From Steinernema hermaphroditum (lineage: Eukaryota > Nematoda > Chromadorea > Rhabditida > Steinernematidae), in contig CM059622.1 of NCBI GenBank assembly GCA_030435675.1, positions 15,190,001-15,254,000 on the forward strand: 64,000 bases of DNA, read 5' to 3'. The notes below the pieces were generated by a model. That model saw only the letters and a list, made by a program, of their open reading frames with translations. It had not been told where the DNA came from and ran no database searches. Both the position numbers and the translations under genes were made by a program. Shown here piece by piece: positions 13,887 through 26,760 of the stretch; within the stretch, counting starts at the first letter, position 1; every line of letters starts with the position of its first letter.

Positions 13887-14110
13887 CCAGGGTTGGACTT
13901 AATTTTTATCATGCAAGTGAATCTTGGACGTTTTGGGTTGTGGTTAGATCGAACAGATCACAGTGATCTATTGCTTGACCCTAGTGTGGTTTAAGGAGAT
14001 CAAACTGAATTCCATAGGTCAAAAAATAGTTCGCCATGATCTGTGCGATCTAACCACACCCCAAAAGGTCTAAGATACCCTGTTGGAATCAAAATCGAGT
14101 CCAAACATGG
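13887..14110. repeat. Imperfect fold-back (inverted repeat) element
   Basis: The left arm, about 13887-13978, contains TTTTGGGTTGTGGTTAGATC, and the right arm (about 14028-14110) contains its near reverse complement GATCTAACCACACCCCAAAA. Outside these, GGTTGGACTTAATTTTT pairs with the reverse complement of TTTTGATTCC...GAGTCCAAAC. Arms are about 80-90 bp around a spacer of about 50-60 bp. This is consistent with a decayed MITE or fold-back transposon. I could not identify target-site duplications. Confidence 0.6.
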
Positions 14111-14389
14111 CTCCCTGTTTATCGTCGCCTAAAATAGCTCACCTTCCCCCTTTTTTGTTGTACTTTGCAACACGACAGTTCCTTCTGTTTAATCACAGTG
14201 CTGCTGCCTACACGTGTCACCGTGCCGGGCCTAACATCGTCACCAGCTAATCCCACAATAAGCCCTAATCACCGTGCCCATTGTACCCATGACGCAACCC
14301 TTTTACAGCCTTTAAGTTTTGAAAAGACGGCTCCCGGCGCCTGGCCGATGATCCAACGCTAATCCGGCTAGCAGCCTCCCTCATTCATC

Positions 14390-14900
14390 AGGAACTCACA
14401 CGTCGTCTAATCGAAAATTTCGATATTCTCTCTCTCTCCCGCACCTTGTCGGTAGCCCTATCGCGGCCGCACATCTCCGCGTGATCTCTATCTGCTAACA
14501 AGCGAGCGCGCGAGAAAGTCGCTCTTATCTCCGCGCCAGACGACTCCGTTTTTGTCGATTTCGTCGAAAAGGCGCCCACTTTTTCCACACTCACCCATTT
14601 TAGGCCTGTTGTTGCAAAAAGGTTTATCCACCCAGCTTTGGATATCTGTGTACACATAGACATACGCTTCTTATCACCTTTGTTTTCCACGTCTGCTCTT
14701 CTGTTGCACTTCGGCCCAGCGTGCTCGCCACTCCGGACTCTGTGCTTCGCTTAGGGCCGACCGATCGGGCAAACACTCCGCCGGTGACGGCGACCCACTC
14801 TTTTCCGAAGAGAGCGCCGTTTCTTATTTGCCGAGCGCGATATCAGCTTTCTCGATTGACGACGTCGATGTCGGGTTCGGTGCGTTTCCTATTTTTTGAC
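14390..14900. other. GC-rich island VI
   Basis: Raised GC with CGCGCG-type words and TCTCTCTCTC runs. Open frames on both strands (for example 14388-14690 minus) show no recognisable protein character. Confidence 0.3.
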
Positions 14901-15279
14901 ACCGCGACGGTGACTAAGAGTGGGGAAGATAAGACTGTTTTACTGGGGGACGTGTGTTTTTGATGGCTCTTTCCGGGGAAGGGGGGAGGTGTGTTTTCTA
15001 GTGATGTTTTGCCTCGGCCTTGGAGTGATTGGATCTCTACTTCCCTAATGATGTGTGTGTCCCTGATCCACTACGGCTGAAATGAATCGAGACTTTCTTC
15101 CAATACGTATTGCTTCTTCTTACCTTTTCAAAGTCCATCAAATCTTGAATGAAACTTATCCTATTCCTCAAGAATCTGCTATCTTTTGAAGCCATTTTTG
15201 GATCCTTTCATTCCTTGTGAGCTTTGATCCTACTGGATGGGCAATTAACCTCAGTTTATATTTGACTTGTCCAACTCTA

Positions 15280-15880
15280 AGATAAGATCTGCAATCTAGG
15301 GCAGTGCGGATTAGGATCGAACGCTAGGCTCGCGGATTAGGCCGCGGTTTTCCCGCACTCATCAAGATAAGCATGGGTGATTGAGTCGTCAGCGTGGGGA
15401 TGATCAGGTTCTTAGACGAATTCTGTGGGATTAGGATCAGTCCAGGCATTGTCGTCGTGTCTTCGTGTTCAGAAATTTGAGGCACTTCGACTTGTGATTT
15501 GTGACTTTTCCTCCACGATATACATAGCTAATCACATTGTTAACTTAGCGACCAGCACGTTCTAGGCTGGATTAAGATCAGCCTGACTCAGCCTGATTAA
15601 AGACCAATCCTGATTACGTGTTGACCTCGACCCATAGACTAGCCTTTTTCCAGAATATTCCATCAAGAGTGTTCTGTTTACATATTCAGCGGCGTCTCCC
15701 TTTTTTCTCTATTGACTCTATCGTAGTCTACCTGTCGACTGTCTGTCTCCAACGCAGGTAAACAGCCTTTCAATTGCTCCAATGGCCTGTAGATCAGTCT
15801 GACTACTACTGAAGCACCTAAGGTCTAGATCAGTCTGATTATCAAGCGATCGATCAGCAGTCCCTTTGTTAAACGAAGTG
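15280..15880. repeat. Cluster of degenerate GATCAGTCTGATTA words
   Basis: Variants of GGATTAGGATC, GATCAGCCTGA and GATCAGTCTGATTA recur about ten times. They could be remnants of a short tandem repeat or a cluster of GATTA/TAATC-core sites of the kind bound by some homeodomain factors. The second reading is speculative. Confidence 0.35.
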
Positions 15881-16559
15881 CCAAACTAGGTGCCAAAAAG
15901 TGTCATCGAAACATGTGAATTTCGTCGAATTTCACTTTATTTTCCCATTCACACGTTCAAGTACGAGCGTTTGTGGTTTACCGCAAAACGCATTAAGGAA
16001 AACCAAGGTCAGCACTTTCGAAATAGCCAATTTGATGACTAAGGGGGACTGATAAGAAGTGGGGCTGGTACCAGTGTGTCTGAGGATGGGCTGCCGGCAA
16101 AAGTGGGGGTCTTGCATATTGCATCAGTTTCGAAATTGTACTACAAAAGCCTAGCCATTATTCACCCTTCTTTGGTTGTCTGATTTCTGCAGGTAGAGGG
16201 GCATTAGCATATGTTAATGCATTCGCTTTTCGTGATGTGGGATCCTATCAAGAGTACAAGAAACTCTTTACTAAAACTGGTACCGTATTCATCGAAAATC
16301 TTGTTCATAAAAACAAGGCCTGTACAATACGCGATTTGCGACTGTAATTCTGTACCTAACCTCTTCCGTATACCTCATAAGTACCATGGAAAAAAGAATA
16401 TCTCCAAGCGGATGGGAGGAGTCGTCCTCCACAGGTGCTCCTTTGTCACAAAACAAAGAACATCTGGGTGCCCACCCATCATCATGCATGCCCAAAACCT
16501 CAACCCCCCAATTGTGCAAACCTCTCCCCCTCCATGACCGAAGCCACTCCCACCGATCC

Positions 16560-17140
16560 ATCTGACAACAGACGCTGGTTCTTCTCCCTCTCTTTTTCTC
16601 CACCCATCCTTCCTGCTCGCGCTCTTCTCCCCCCTTTCACGCTTTTTGCGGTCGCGCGTCCTCCGAAAAAAGGGCGGAGCGCGGAGCATCATGTCATTAT
16701 GCAATGGAGCCCAGCAGGAGTCGGGCTCGGCACTGCGGCGGCGGCGGTCAACGAGCGGCGGTGGCGGCGGCGGCAGTGGGCGGATCGCCGGTCGGGGCCG
16801 AACCGCGCGAAGGAGAGAAACGGGTAGACGAGGCGGTAGCCCGGCCGGACTGTCCTCCTCGACGGCGGCGTCGGCGGCGGATTACCGTCGACGATGACGA
16901 CGACGCGAACGACGCGCAGATGTTCGTTTCGGTCGGCCGACGGTCATCACCCTTCATTCGGGTCTTCTTCTCAGTCGCCGGCCTCCGTTCGGTCCTTCTG
17001 GTCCGGGGCTTCGCCACCGCGGCCCATATGGCCCTGGCGTTACGGTATGCGGTCGCGCCTTTGACCAGAGCCGCGCCTGTTTTACTGGCGGTCTTTGGTC
17101 GTTTCTGCTGCTTTATGGCCCTTGTGTTTCTGGCATCGCT
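16560..17140. other. GC-rich island VII with CGG runs
   Basis: Strong GC-rich island with repeated CGGCGG and GGCGGCGGCGG runs around 16735-16775 and 16860-16880. A 147-codon plus-strand frame (16704-17147) is dominated by Ala/Arg from these runs. It could contain an untranslated upstream exon of mex-3, about 1.1 kb before the start codon, but I see no decisive donor site. Confidence 0.35.
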
Positions 17141-18240
17141 TTCTTAGATGTGCATCTGTCACTTTCACGGCTGAGGGTTCACTACCGTACCCTTTCTTTT
17201 CTTGTTCCTTTATCCAAAACTACATAAACCAAGTGGTCGTTTCCCAACCTTTCTGTGGTGCCTCCTACTTCCTCATAGTTAGGGAACCCAGTTTATAATT
17301 TACTGACCTATTCGCTTTTTAGTGTTTGCCTTGGGGCTTCCCTATGCCAACTTCCTGATTCCTCCCCTTTTCATTTTTCACAGAGCCCAAATGAGCTAGA
17401 TACTGAGTTTTTACTTCCTCTTCTACAGAGACTTTCCCCAACCTACTTCCCCTTCCCATACATCTCTGCTCCTATTTACCTACACATTCTCAGCCTTAAG
17501 CCCTCAGCCACTATTTTAACTCCCCGCTGGCCTCATGCATCGGAAGTTGTGACTCGTAATCCCGGCCGGAAACCCTAAGCCCGCCCATGTTGACACATTC
17601 CCTTCCCGTGTTTACCCCATGGTCTTCCCATGTGGAGTTCACTTGAATCCTCTCAATTCGGAAAGTGGTGTGAATGTCGACGTCGGCCGACGCCATAAAT
17701 CCACAAATCCCGAAATTGCATTCATATTTCACAAATTCGAATCAATGCGCGCTGTGACCTCGCCGGCACAATGCACTATCCTTCTTTTTTCGCGAGCCGC
17801 CCTAGTCACTGCACCACCGCCGGCGATGCCCTTCTCGCCATTCAGAGGATACGCCAGAAGAGGAACCAACCATACGACGGCATAAGAACGCGACGTGCAT
17901 ATAGAAATGGAAGTTCAAGTAGAAATTAGCAGTTTTGGGAAAATCGCACTTCGCTTGACAGGCCGTTGATGAGGTGTTAGGCCAGTTTTGTGATATGGGT
18001 AGGCTCATAATCATTTTGATCAAATCGTACTGCTTGATGACATCAAGAAGGCATCAGTCATTCGAGACTGCCTGCTTCCTTCTGTCTGGCATAGTCGTTT
18101 ATGTCTAAGCATTACTGTATTGTCTGAACTTGATCCTGTCTCCGATTCCCACCGATGCCATGCCTTTTCTTCGCGCTTCTACGTGTCATCACCACGAAAC
18201 CGATGCATAACAATATGCTTCCATTTGCAGATCATTCAAA

Positions 18241-21200
18241 ATGACCGCTGAGGACGGGTTGATCGCTAGCATGTCATCGCTACATCTCCAGACGCAATAT
18301 CATCACCACCATCACCATCAGCCCAACCCGCAAACCCTTCCTCAGATGTCTCAATTCGGGGTACCACCATCAGCCAACACCACCACCACGCCGCTGCAGC
18401 AGCCCGGCGCCTGGTACTTCGACTTCGGCGGCTCCGTCGGCTCCCGCGGTTCCGACGGCTCGTCCGGCGGCAGTGACAACGGCGACGGCCTCCAGGACTT
18501 CAGCGACTCAGACAGCTTCAACCTGCAAAGCTTGGGCGTCGCCAGCCACCACGCCATCCTCAGCAACCAGCGCAACGTCACCGAATCGGTTGACGTGCCG
18601 TCGTCGGAGCATGTCGCCGAAATTGTCGGACGTCAAGGTTGGTTTTTATTCTTTTTCTTGAGATTATCCTTCTCCAAAAAACCGCCACCACTCTATCCTT
18701 CTCTGTGTGCATGCACACGCGCGAACACCACCGTCGATGACCGTTCGCTGTCAAAATAGGTTAACTAAAAACCGCGCGCCCCATTTCTCTTCCGCAGCCG
18801 CACACAGTGAAGAGTTGTTTGTTTTATTTCAATTAGAGCGAGTAGGGTGACGGCGGCGCGCAAAGAGAGCAATTTACAGTTCAGGCCGAACGGAGAAGAG
18901 CAATTTTCGATGCGCAAAAACGGTTTATAGAGTGAGAGTGAAGGGGCGAACTAACCGGTAGGAATATGTGGATTCTAATCTTCATCTATAAAGGTCATGA
19001 ATGAACGCTTAGGAAGAAGGAGGTTCTAAACATCAGGAAGGGTATCAAGACAATAGTTTGCGCGCGTTTTGGAGATCAAGCTAATTGACGTACCAGCATA
19101 GGATGCTCAGCATGAAAGAGGTTCTAAAAGCCAAGGCTGATGTCTCTCTCTAACGGGGCCGTTAATGCTTAGGGAAGAGGTTCTAAGGCAGTGATTTGTG
19201 TGTTCTTCGGAGCTCAAACTAATCAACGTACCAGTAGAGGATGGTACCTATCACAGTGTGGTTCAATTCTTCAAAACGTTCGATTTAAGACTTCAAAAAA
19301 GAGCTTTCATTAGGCCAATGCTCTAGACCCTCCTTCCGGGTCCACTTTCAGCTCCATCTTCCTCTCGTCCCTTCGCCCTCACATCAATTATTCCTCATCA
19401 GCTGACAACACTTGATTAAGCGACAATTTTTCGGCTCTTTGGCCTCCCATCACGCTGCAGCCGATTACGCCTGTCATAGCACGCAATTATCGCAACACAC
19501 GCGATTAGATCGATGACCCCTGCGCGAGCGAGTGCGCTGATGAAAAATCCATTAGCGACCGTCGATGGACCGATGGACGTCGGCGGCGATGGATGAACCT
19601 GTCAAAGTTTACAAGGTGTAAGCGGCGTGGCGTGCCGAAAGGCAAAAATCTCCACCGATGACTAAGGCTATAAAAAGTGCGAGATAAGATTGCTACGACG
19701 ACGGCGGCGGCGAGAGGGGATGGGAAAGGGCATCGTCGCTGTGGCGTCCGAGAGTGGTGACTGTGTGTTTGTTTGTTTTATGCATGAGACGATGCCGAGC
19801 GCGCAGAGAGCATTAATCAGAGCGATCTTAAGGCAAAGTGAAAACACGACTTTTCTGAGTTGTCCCCCCGCTTTACGAGGCTAGTTCTGGTCGTATAAAA
19901 AAGGCGTTCACCCAGGCGGCGGTACGGCAAAGAACGCCGGAGGCGCGTAAAAAGGCGCCTTTTATTGCGTTTCGCACAAAAAATGTGTGTGGCGCCGACG
20001 GTCGTTAAGAAGCTCGTTTACCGCTGGCCATCTGCACTTTTTTCCAATCGTGCGGTGCTCTTTTTCCGGGTAGGAGCCGCCGGAGATCGAGTTTCTCGAC
20101 AACGACGACGACGACGACGTTGTTGTTGTGGCGCTGTTTGAGTGTACGTGTGAGGAGTGTAAGAGTTGAGTGGTATCGCTGCGGTGGGGAGGAAGGAGAA
20201 GAAGAAAAGGGACCCCGTCGGAGGAGGTGAAATTCGATGATTATCCAATTGCGCGACCGACGGTCGACCCGGCCGGCGAAAGCAAATATTTTGCGCGCGA
20301 CCGTCGCCCGTGGATACTTGCCGCGACGGGAAGAGGGAGAAGAGCCCGGTGGAGGAGGATGTTGTGTTCGAGTTCTGAGGGGATTGAGGGCAGAGGAGAT
20401 GACTGTAGACGGGGATTTGATGGTGGGGATAAGGAAAGTTTACTTGATAGAGAGGGGTAACTGGAAAGAGGAAAGAGAGCAAGAATGCAGTGGCTGAGAC
20501 TATTGTCTAGAGAAGACTTAGGCGCCTTTTTTACCCAAGACACCTACTATCTTTTTTAATAAATCCTGGTCTTACCTCACTCACAGCCTTCTAACCCCGT
20601 TTCCTTCCAGGATGCAAGATCAAGGCCCTGCGAGCAAAAACGAACACCTACATCAAGACGCCCGTCCGCGGCGAAGACCCGACCTTCGTGGTGACCGGCC
20701 GTGCCGAAGACGTCATGGAAGCGAAGCGCGAGATCGAGTGTGCCGCCGAACACTTCACGCAGATCCGCGCCTCCCGTCGCCATAGCCAAGGAGGTGCTCC
20801 GGCGCCAGGACACGTCACCGCCTACGTACGGGTACCTCTGCGGGTCGTCGGCCTCGTCGTCGGGCCTAAGGGCGCGACGATCAAGCGCATCCAGCAGGAC
20901 ACGCACACCTACATTATCACGCCCAGCCGGGAACGTGAACCGGTGTTCGAAGTAACCGGACTTCCGCAGAACGTCGCCTCCGCTCGACGCGAGATCGAGC
21001 AGCACATCTACCAGCGTACTGGATCGATGCCGATCACCGACCAGAACACCCCCATCAGCCAGTACGACCTCCAGAACGCCGCTTTGGCCGCCGCTGCCGC
21101 TGCCGTCACCCAGGCGCCCAACCAGCCCCGACCTGCCTACGGCTCCTTGGCCACCGGAACCCATCAACTGAGACAGCAGATCGAGAACACACGCCCGCCG

Positions 21201-21787
21201 TTCATGGACTTCAACAACTCCGACTTCTCCACCAGCATGCTCTACAACGCCGTTTTGGCGCCGAAGAAGATGTCGCAGCAGACGTACTCATCCGGTGGAA
21301 GTCCGCCGCCCGGATCCACTGGATCAGCTTCCGATTCCGTGTACAACAACTCCAACGAACGGTACCAGGGATGGTCGAACGACTGCTGGAGCAAGACGGG
21401 CTTTAACAATGGTAATTCGGAGATTTGGGTTCCGTGTTCACATGAGGCTTTTTTGCAGATTTCAATTGCGGCTTTACCAGCGCAAATTCGCAGAATTCTC
21501 ATGATGAAGGCATCGGTGGGTCTCCTACCAACTTGTAAGTTACTTTTCCCATCAAATCAAAAAAGAGAAGGCCGTAGGCGGATTCGAACCTTGGCCTCCC
21601 CAGCCATAAACTGAACCAAAGCCACATAGACAGCTTAAGAATACATTGTTATTGTTATTCCTATTGCAGCACCACCAACGAAGACCCGGAAACGTACACT
21701 CGCCTGATGCAGCAGATCTCGTCCATCTGGAAATCGCCGGAGAAGGACAACGGCCCGACGGAAGTGGCGCCCATCGCCACGGCCTAA
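18241..21787 (+). CDS. mex-3: MEX-3-like RNA-binding protein with two KH domains
   Basis: Four exons give a 463-residue protein: 18241-18637, 20611-21411, 21459-21534 and 21670-21787, with GT..AG introns and consistent phases. The N-terminal region has a His6 run at residues 21-26, followed by Gln, Ser and Gly-rich segments. KH1 lies at about 113-181 (GRQG loop at 130-133, split by intron 1 just after the Gln codon) and KH2 at about 201-267 (GPKG loop at 217-220). A disordered tail ends in a short conserved-looking segment. The KH pair is the signature of the MEX-3 family, cytoplasmic translational regulators of maternal mRNAs that set anterior and germline fate in C. elegans. As in other nematodes there is no C-terminal RING finger. 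The start follows a TTTGCAG acceptor by 9 bases, suggesting trans-splicing or a 5-prime UTR intron. Intron 1 is unusually long (about 2 kb). Confidence 0.93.
18999..19236. repeat. Duplicated segment inside mex-3 intron 1
   Basis: Two blocks, about 18999-19108 and 19165-19236, share GCTTAGG, AGAGGTTCTAA, GAGxTCAAxCTAAT and ACGTACCAGxA in the same order. This is a decayed tandem duplication within the intron. Confidence 0.6.
19360..20360. other. GC-rich intronic block with ACG repeat
   Basis: Part of mex-3 intron 1. It contains a short microsatellite of ACG units at about 20100-20120 followed by GTTGTTGTTG, able to form a small hairpin. Frames of 60-154 codons on both strands are low-complexity and not called. 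Confidence 0.4.
21570..21634 (-). repeat. tRNA-like segment in mex-3 intron 3
   Basis: On the minus strand this reads GTCTATGTGGCTTTGGTTCA and later contains GGTTCGAATCC, a perfect B-box match, then TACGGCC. The 5-prime part resembles the R1 head (GTCTGTGTGGCT). The two presumptive acceptor strands do not pair, so it is a tRNA-derived repeat remnant, not a tRNA gene. Confidence 0.4.
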
Positions 21788-24480
21788 GGCCGCCGCCGTC
21801 CGACCGTAACCACAACACACACAACCTTATGACCTCCAATTCTGCCTAAGGGTGAGCGCATCGTCGTCGTCGTGTCGTCGTCACTTCTTTCCACACTCTC
21901 GTAACGTCGTTGTGTTGTGCATCCTGTTCTTCATACGCTCTTCCTCCTCATCGTCCGATCAGCTCGTGTGCTTGAAATGCTTTATGACTCCTCATTTCCT
22001 CACAGAAAGTTCTATAATTTCTATTATGTCCACAGTATACAGTATGCTCCCTCCTATCAGTCTTATATCCCTAATACGGCTATCACATTCGTATTCACCC
22101 CCATCCCACTCCCGCTCCCCTTTATTCACAATCCCTTAACGCATTTACTAATTTTGTGAGATATTCTAAGAAGAATTTTCATTTCTTAAATATAAAGAAC
22201 TATTTATTTAACGAAACAGAATTGGTCAGAAGAGTTCTCTATTCTACCGTACTCGCTCTCATTCCGAAGAAATGGATGTTTTATTCGAAGAAGAAGATGA
22301 AAAATTATTTATTTATCGCTAAAATGTAGTGTATATAACCGGAAGGCTTTATTAGTGTGCTTAACGTGAATGAATTGTGGGCGTCGCCCACCCGTTTCTA
22401 CCTTCTTTGGCCGTCGTCTACGTGTACTCCCCTCCTCCTCCTCCTCCTCCACTACCCTTAAGATACTCTTCTGCGCGTGTAACTTGTGTGCTGGTGCCCC
22501 CAAAAAAACGAGCAACGAAAGGCCTTTTTCCTGCTGGTCAGTGTACTCAAATCCCCAGCCCCCCAACGAGTCTTCTTCGTTGACCCCACTCTCTTTTCTC
22601 TTGTATCCGTAGCCCATAGCTAGTAGCGAAAGTGATGAATTATTACAAGTATATCTCATGATGAAGTCTATATTGGATATATTATATCTCGTTATATGTT
22701 CTATTATAGTGATTTGAGGAGTAAAGAATTAAGTTTATGCTTTTGGTGTCGTTGTGGTTGTGACTGTGGTCGTTGTGATGCACTCGTGGTTGTCTTGCAT
22801 GGACAGTTTACTGTCACTTGTGGTTTATTATGATGCGAAGTTAAGCTGATGTTAGTATGGCAAATTGTCATAGGAAATCTCAATACACCGATTATGACAA
22901 AAGGGGCCTCCCCTACGAAAACAGTTAAAACATAGGGTTCCAGAACAGACAAGGAAGGTTTATGGGTCTATTGGACCATTTCCTAGCAACTTTGTAAAAA
23001 ACTTAAACAATTTCAATTGCTGAATTCATTACCACCAGTCCCGATGGTTCGTTGTTTTAGATCTTAGAAGATCTGTTCGAATTTCTCTTGATTACTCAGT
23101 TGCTGACCACGCTCACTTGAGAGCATCGAAAAGGATAGCAGGGCATTTAAGTGAGGCTAGTCGTACTGAGACCACGAGTCTGAGTGCAGTGCGAGGTTTA
23201 TTGGACCTGAACTCATCAAGTCTAGCTCAAGCCATATTCAAAAACCGTCATCGAATCGGGAAAACAGCTAGTCGAACTTGGGCTCGGCTGACTTAAACCT
23301 TTGTTTGGGTAGCCTTTCGGCCGATCTATGAACTGGTTGACGGCTGGCGCCAGTCGACCGATTCAACCGATTCATCAGCCGTTGGACGGCTAACGGATTG
23401 GCTAATTTGGCAGGTCGGCTGCTACGCTTGAGTCGATACTATAAAATTTGTAGGGCTGTCGATTGTGGGCACGGACAATAGACAGAATATGGGACTTAGT
23501 TGACTTAACTGACTCGGACCCGAGTCAAGAATCAACCATACTCCGGAGCTCTTTTGCTCAAAGACTTTAATTAGACTCGGACCCCAAGGCTCAGCACGGT
23601 TCACATCACTAAGGCTATGCGATATGTAATTTTGGGGTGCCGTATACCTCCTTTTGGTAGTTCTCAACTTTAACAAAGAGTACAGAAAAGGACTTAAACT
23701 TGAAGGGAAGGTCAATCAATGACGACATCTTATAATGAGCAGAATTTTGAAATCATTGGAAAACAATCCAAAATGGAACCGCAAAACCAAATCAAATCCA
23801 TCAGAACTATGAGTGTCAGCTTCACTGTCTCACCATGCCCCTTTCAATCACCTTTCCAACTCTCACTAATCGCCCTGCTTTCAGATGACGTCCTCACCCC
23901 CAAATCGACTATATTCGCCAATCTAATCGCCATACTGAGTCATCAGCACCCTGCACAACACACAGCATAACTTCTCAATAACGTCTCAATTCTCTCTTCC
24001 TCAACGCTCGATCGCGGGTCCTCCGAGTATTCACAAGCAATGCAGCGAAGTCAGAAATCGCACCCGACAGAATTCTTGTTTTGTTATCTTGTTACGTTTT
24101 CTTGAAGTCCTCAAACCCCCACCCCCTCCCTCCCCCACTCTCAATTACAGTTCCCTACGTGCTTTATCACGCGCAGTAACTGACGTGTGACCACACTCAT
24201 CGCGGGTATACGGTGGTGTCGTAGCTGCCTATACCTGAAGTCCTTATATTTATTTTTATACTGATTTTCACAGAAGAAGAAGAACTACTATTTATCACCG
24301 ATGTTTTCTATTGAAAAAGAATTGTGCCAGAATCGAAGGATTGTATTCAAATGAGTCATATTTTATTTTATAAGATCTCCGAAGCGATACGTTGTTATGT
24401 TATCATGACCAAGCGAACGTCTTAAAATGCATTAATTCTGCGAATATTATTGTTATTGGAAATAAATTATTTATACGTAG
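21788..24480 (+). other. mex-3 3-prime region; no further gene seen
   Basis: AT-rich stretches at about 22140-22360 and 24240-24480 and TC-rich runs at 22430-22450 suggest a long 3-prime UTR or intergenic DNA. TACTAAT (22146-22152, like the GLD-1 core UACUMA), TGTGAGAT (22155-22162) and TGTATATA (22330-22337, both like PUF sites) lie in the first 550 bases after the stop. An AATAAA stands at 24461. I cannot place the true cleavage site. Confidence 0.4.
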
Positions 24481-25519
24481 TGCAACTTGATGAACCGTTG
24501 GGGAATTCTGATCATGGATCTTCGGAGGAATCTTGTAGTGGCACGTTCATATGAACTACTTCCTCTACGAGCGATAGGCCGCTTCCCACGCTTTAGATCG
24601 CCAGCAGCTCCGTGTAGAAGAGCGCCTTCACACAGTTGCCGGTCTTCGTCTGCTTTCGCTGCTGATAAGGTGATTCCATAAGCTTGTGCGCGGGCACAAA
24701 AGGAACGAACATATGACTTCAGTAGAGCGCAGGTAATGGAGTACAGCGGGTACAGTGGAAACTGTTGTTCTGTGAGAAACCACCGGTCGGGTGAGGTTCA
24801 TATTTATCAACGTCGTCGCGGCCCTTGTCTCTTAAGTTGTCTTTCGGGTTATATTCATCTGCCTCTGCATGAACCACATTTTAAGTCTCACCGAGAAACT
24901 AAGAGGCAAAGCCAGTTCAATCGAGAAATTTTGGATCGTACATCTAAATTGGTCCGCAAAATGCGGAACTGTACTCGTAAGGGGCGACTCAAGCATGTGG
25001 AATGCTGATGAGAAGGACCATGGAATCAGCGTCGGACCGCTTTTCAGAGGTACAAACTCATTAGCGAAGATTTCCATCTCAAAGTTAGCCGAGGACACCT
25101 ATTAGGCGTACAAAAAAAGGAACGAAAGGCTGGAGAGCTGCAAGAAGCTAAAAGCCAAGGCAGCTGTGTACCGATTTCTCAATGTCATAGATAGGGTAAG
25201 GCCCATCGCGATTCGCGCAGTCGGTAGGCTCTCTACCTGTGACGCACTGGTTGCACCGAAACCGGCTGCATCCATAATGCTCGCTATGATTACCAGCTCT
25301 ACCACACCTGTTTTCAGCACAGCCATGAAATCATTGGAGGCGTCTATCGAAGAGAAGCCTTCTTGTTACGTTTCTCATTTTCAGACGCTGTTAATTTATT
25401 AATAATTAAGCAGAATAACAATCGAATAACTACTGCCAGCGGTTAAGTGAGTATAACCTGTCGGTTATGTTGACTGCGAAGACAACCTATGAGAGTCTTG
25501 ATGTTGTGATATTTTGGTA

Positions 25520-26515
25520 ATGGCGTTTTTCACCCACGAACTGTATGCCATTATCATAACTTTCACTTCAATCACCTTCTTTCTTGTCTCCATTGTGGGG
25601 TCCTACTTGATTGTTTACAAAACGCCTCCTACCATAGCTGCATATAAATCTTATTTCCTTTACCTAAATTTCGCATATCAGTTTACTATCTTTTTTATCG
25701 GGATATTCGGATGGGTCGACATTCGATTCCCATCGGATGGACTGATCTGTGTGCTTTATTCGGGAATTATTCAGCTTTTCCCTAGAGACGTCATTTACGC
25801 GGAAATATTCTCCACCTTGCTGGGTATGGGTGCAGTGACTAATGCCACATTTCTGCCTTTTCTCTACCGATACTGTCACGTTTGCCATCCAAAATCCTTC
25901 TACTGCACTAATCCGATGTGGCCGAAAGGTATAAATCTGGCTTTATCGATTGCCACCTCATTTCCGTTGGCACTATTCATCACACTCCACATCTATCTTT
26001 ATAAACTGGTAATGCGAAAAATGACCACAGACATGCAGAGATGACCATTTTAGGAATCTCGTGGATATAGTGAAGATGACATTGTCGTTTGTTTTCCATT
26101 GGGCCCCATGCTCTTAGGATGGGCATGTATGACGGCGACCTATATTGTCATCATTGCGATGATATGCTTCATTTTCACTTATCGAGTTGTGAGGACCTTG
26201 AAGTTGCAGATGGTTCAATCCAGTAAGAGGACAAAGGACATGCAAAGGAGTCTCACCATCACCTTGCTTTTATCCGTACTTATACCGACAATTCTTGGGA
26301 TGTTACCCGTTCTTCTCGGTTTGTACTTTGTGGCTTCACAGGCGGACCATATGGAATATTTGTTGCGCACGATATATATTATTTGTGTCGTCGAAGGACT
26401 GTTGACCATATTCTGCACTATTGTTCTGGTCAAGCCCTATAGAGATGTATTATGTTCTTGGGCACGTCTCAAGAAGTCGGACACAGCGATTTCAGTGGCG
26501 CCAAAAATTACGTGA
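25520..26515 (+). CDS. Nematode 7TM chemoreceptor (Str superfamily, srh/sri-like)
   Basis: Two exons, 25520-26008 and 26054-26515, with a 45-bp phase-0 intron, give 316 residues. Seven hydrophobic segments are visible. Family hallmarks are a YKTPPTIAAYK segment after TM1, an YRYCHVCHP motif at the end of TM3, a KRTKDMQR segment before TM6, and a terminal KPYRD motif after TM7, typical of Str-superfamily receptors of the srh/sri group. These are mostly chemosensory GPCRs in sensory cilia. The ATG at 25520 leads straight into TM1, as usual for the family. The gene at 62840-63848 is a paralog with the same intron position. I cannot separate srh from sri by eye. Confidence 0.85.
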
Positions 26516-26760
26516 AATGAAGTTTGTTTGTTAGATTCGGTTGTATTATTGTTCATATGAAATGTAAATGCTTTGATGACCACGTGATGACTGTCAGAAA
26601 AAGCAACGCTCGCAGAACTTCGGAGCCCTGATTACGTCTAAGTCTCAGTGGCTATCCCTTGAGCGCCTAAACTGTTGTTTAAGCAACGTTTCACTTACTC
26701 ATTCCTGGACACTCCTCGGTAATGTCGTGGGTCGGGTGGGGTTCATCATTATCAACCATC

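Noticed and set aside
16704..17147. 147-codon plus-strand frame
   Set aside because: Driven by CGG runs (Ala/Arg/Gly); not conserved-looking, no partner exon.
21570..21634. tRNA gene in mex-3 intron 3
   Set aside because: The B box is perfect, but the two acceptor strands do not pair and the anticodon arm is absent; kept only as a repeat remnant.
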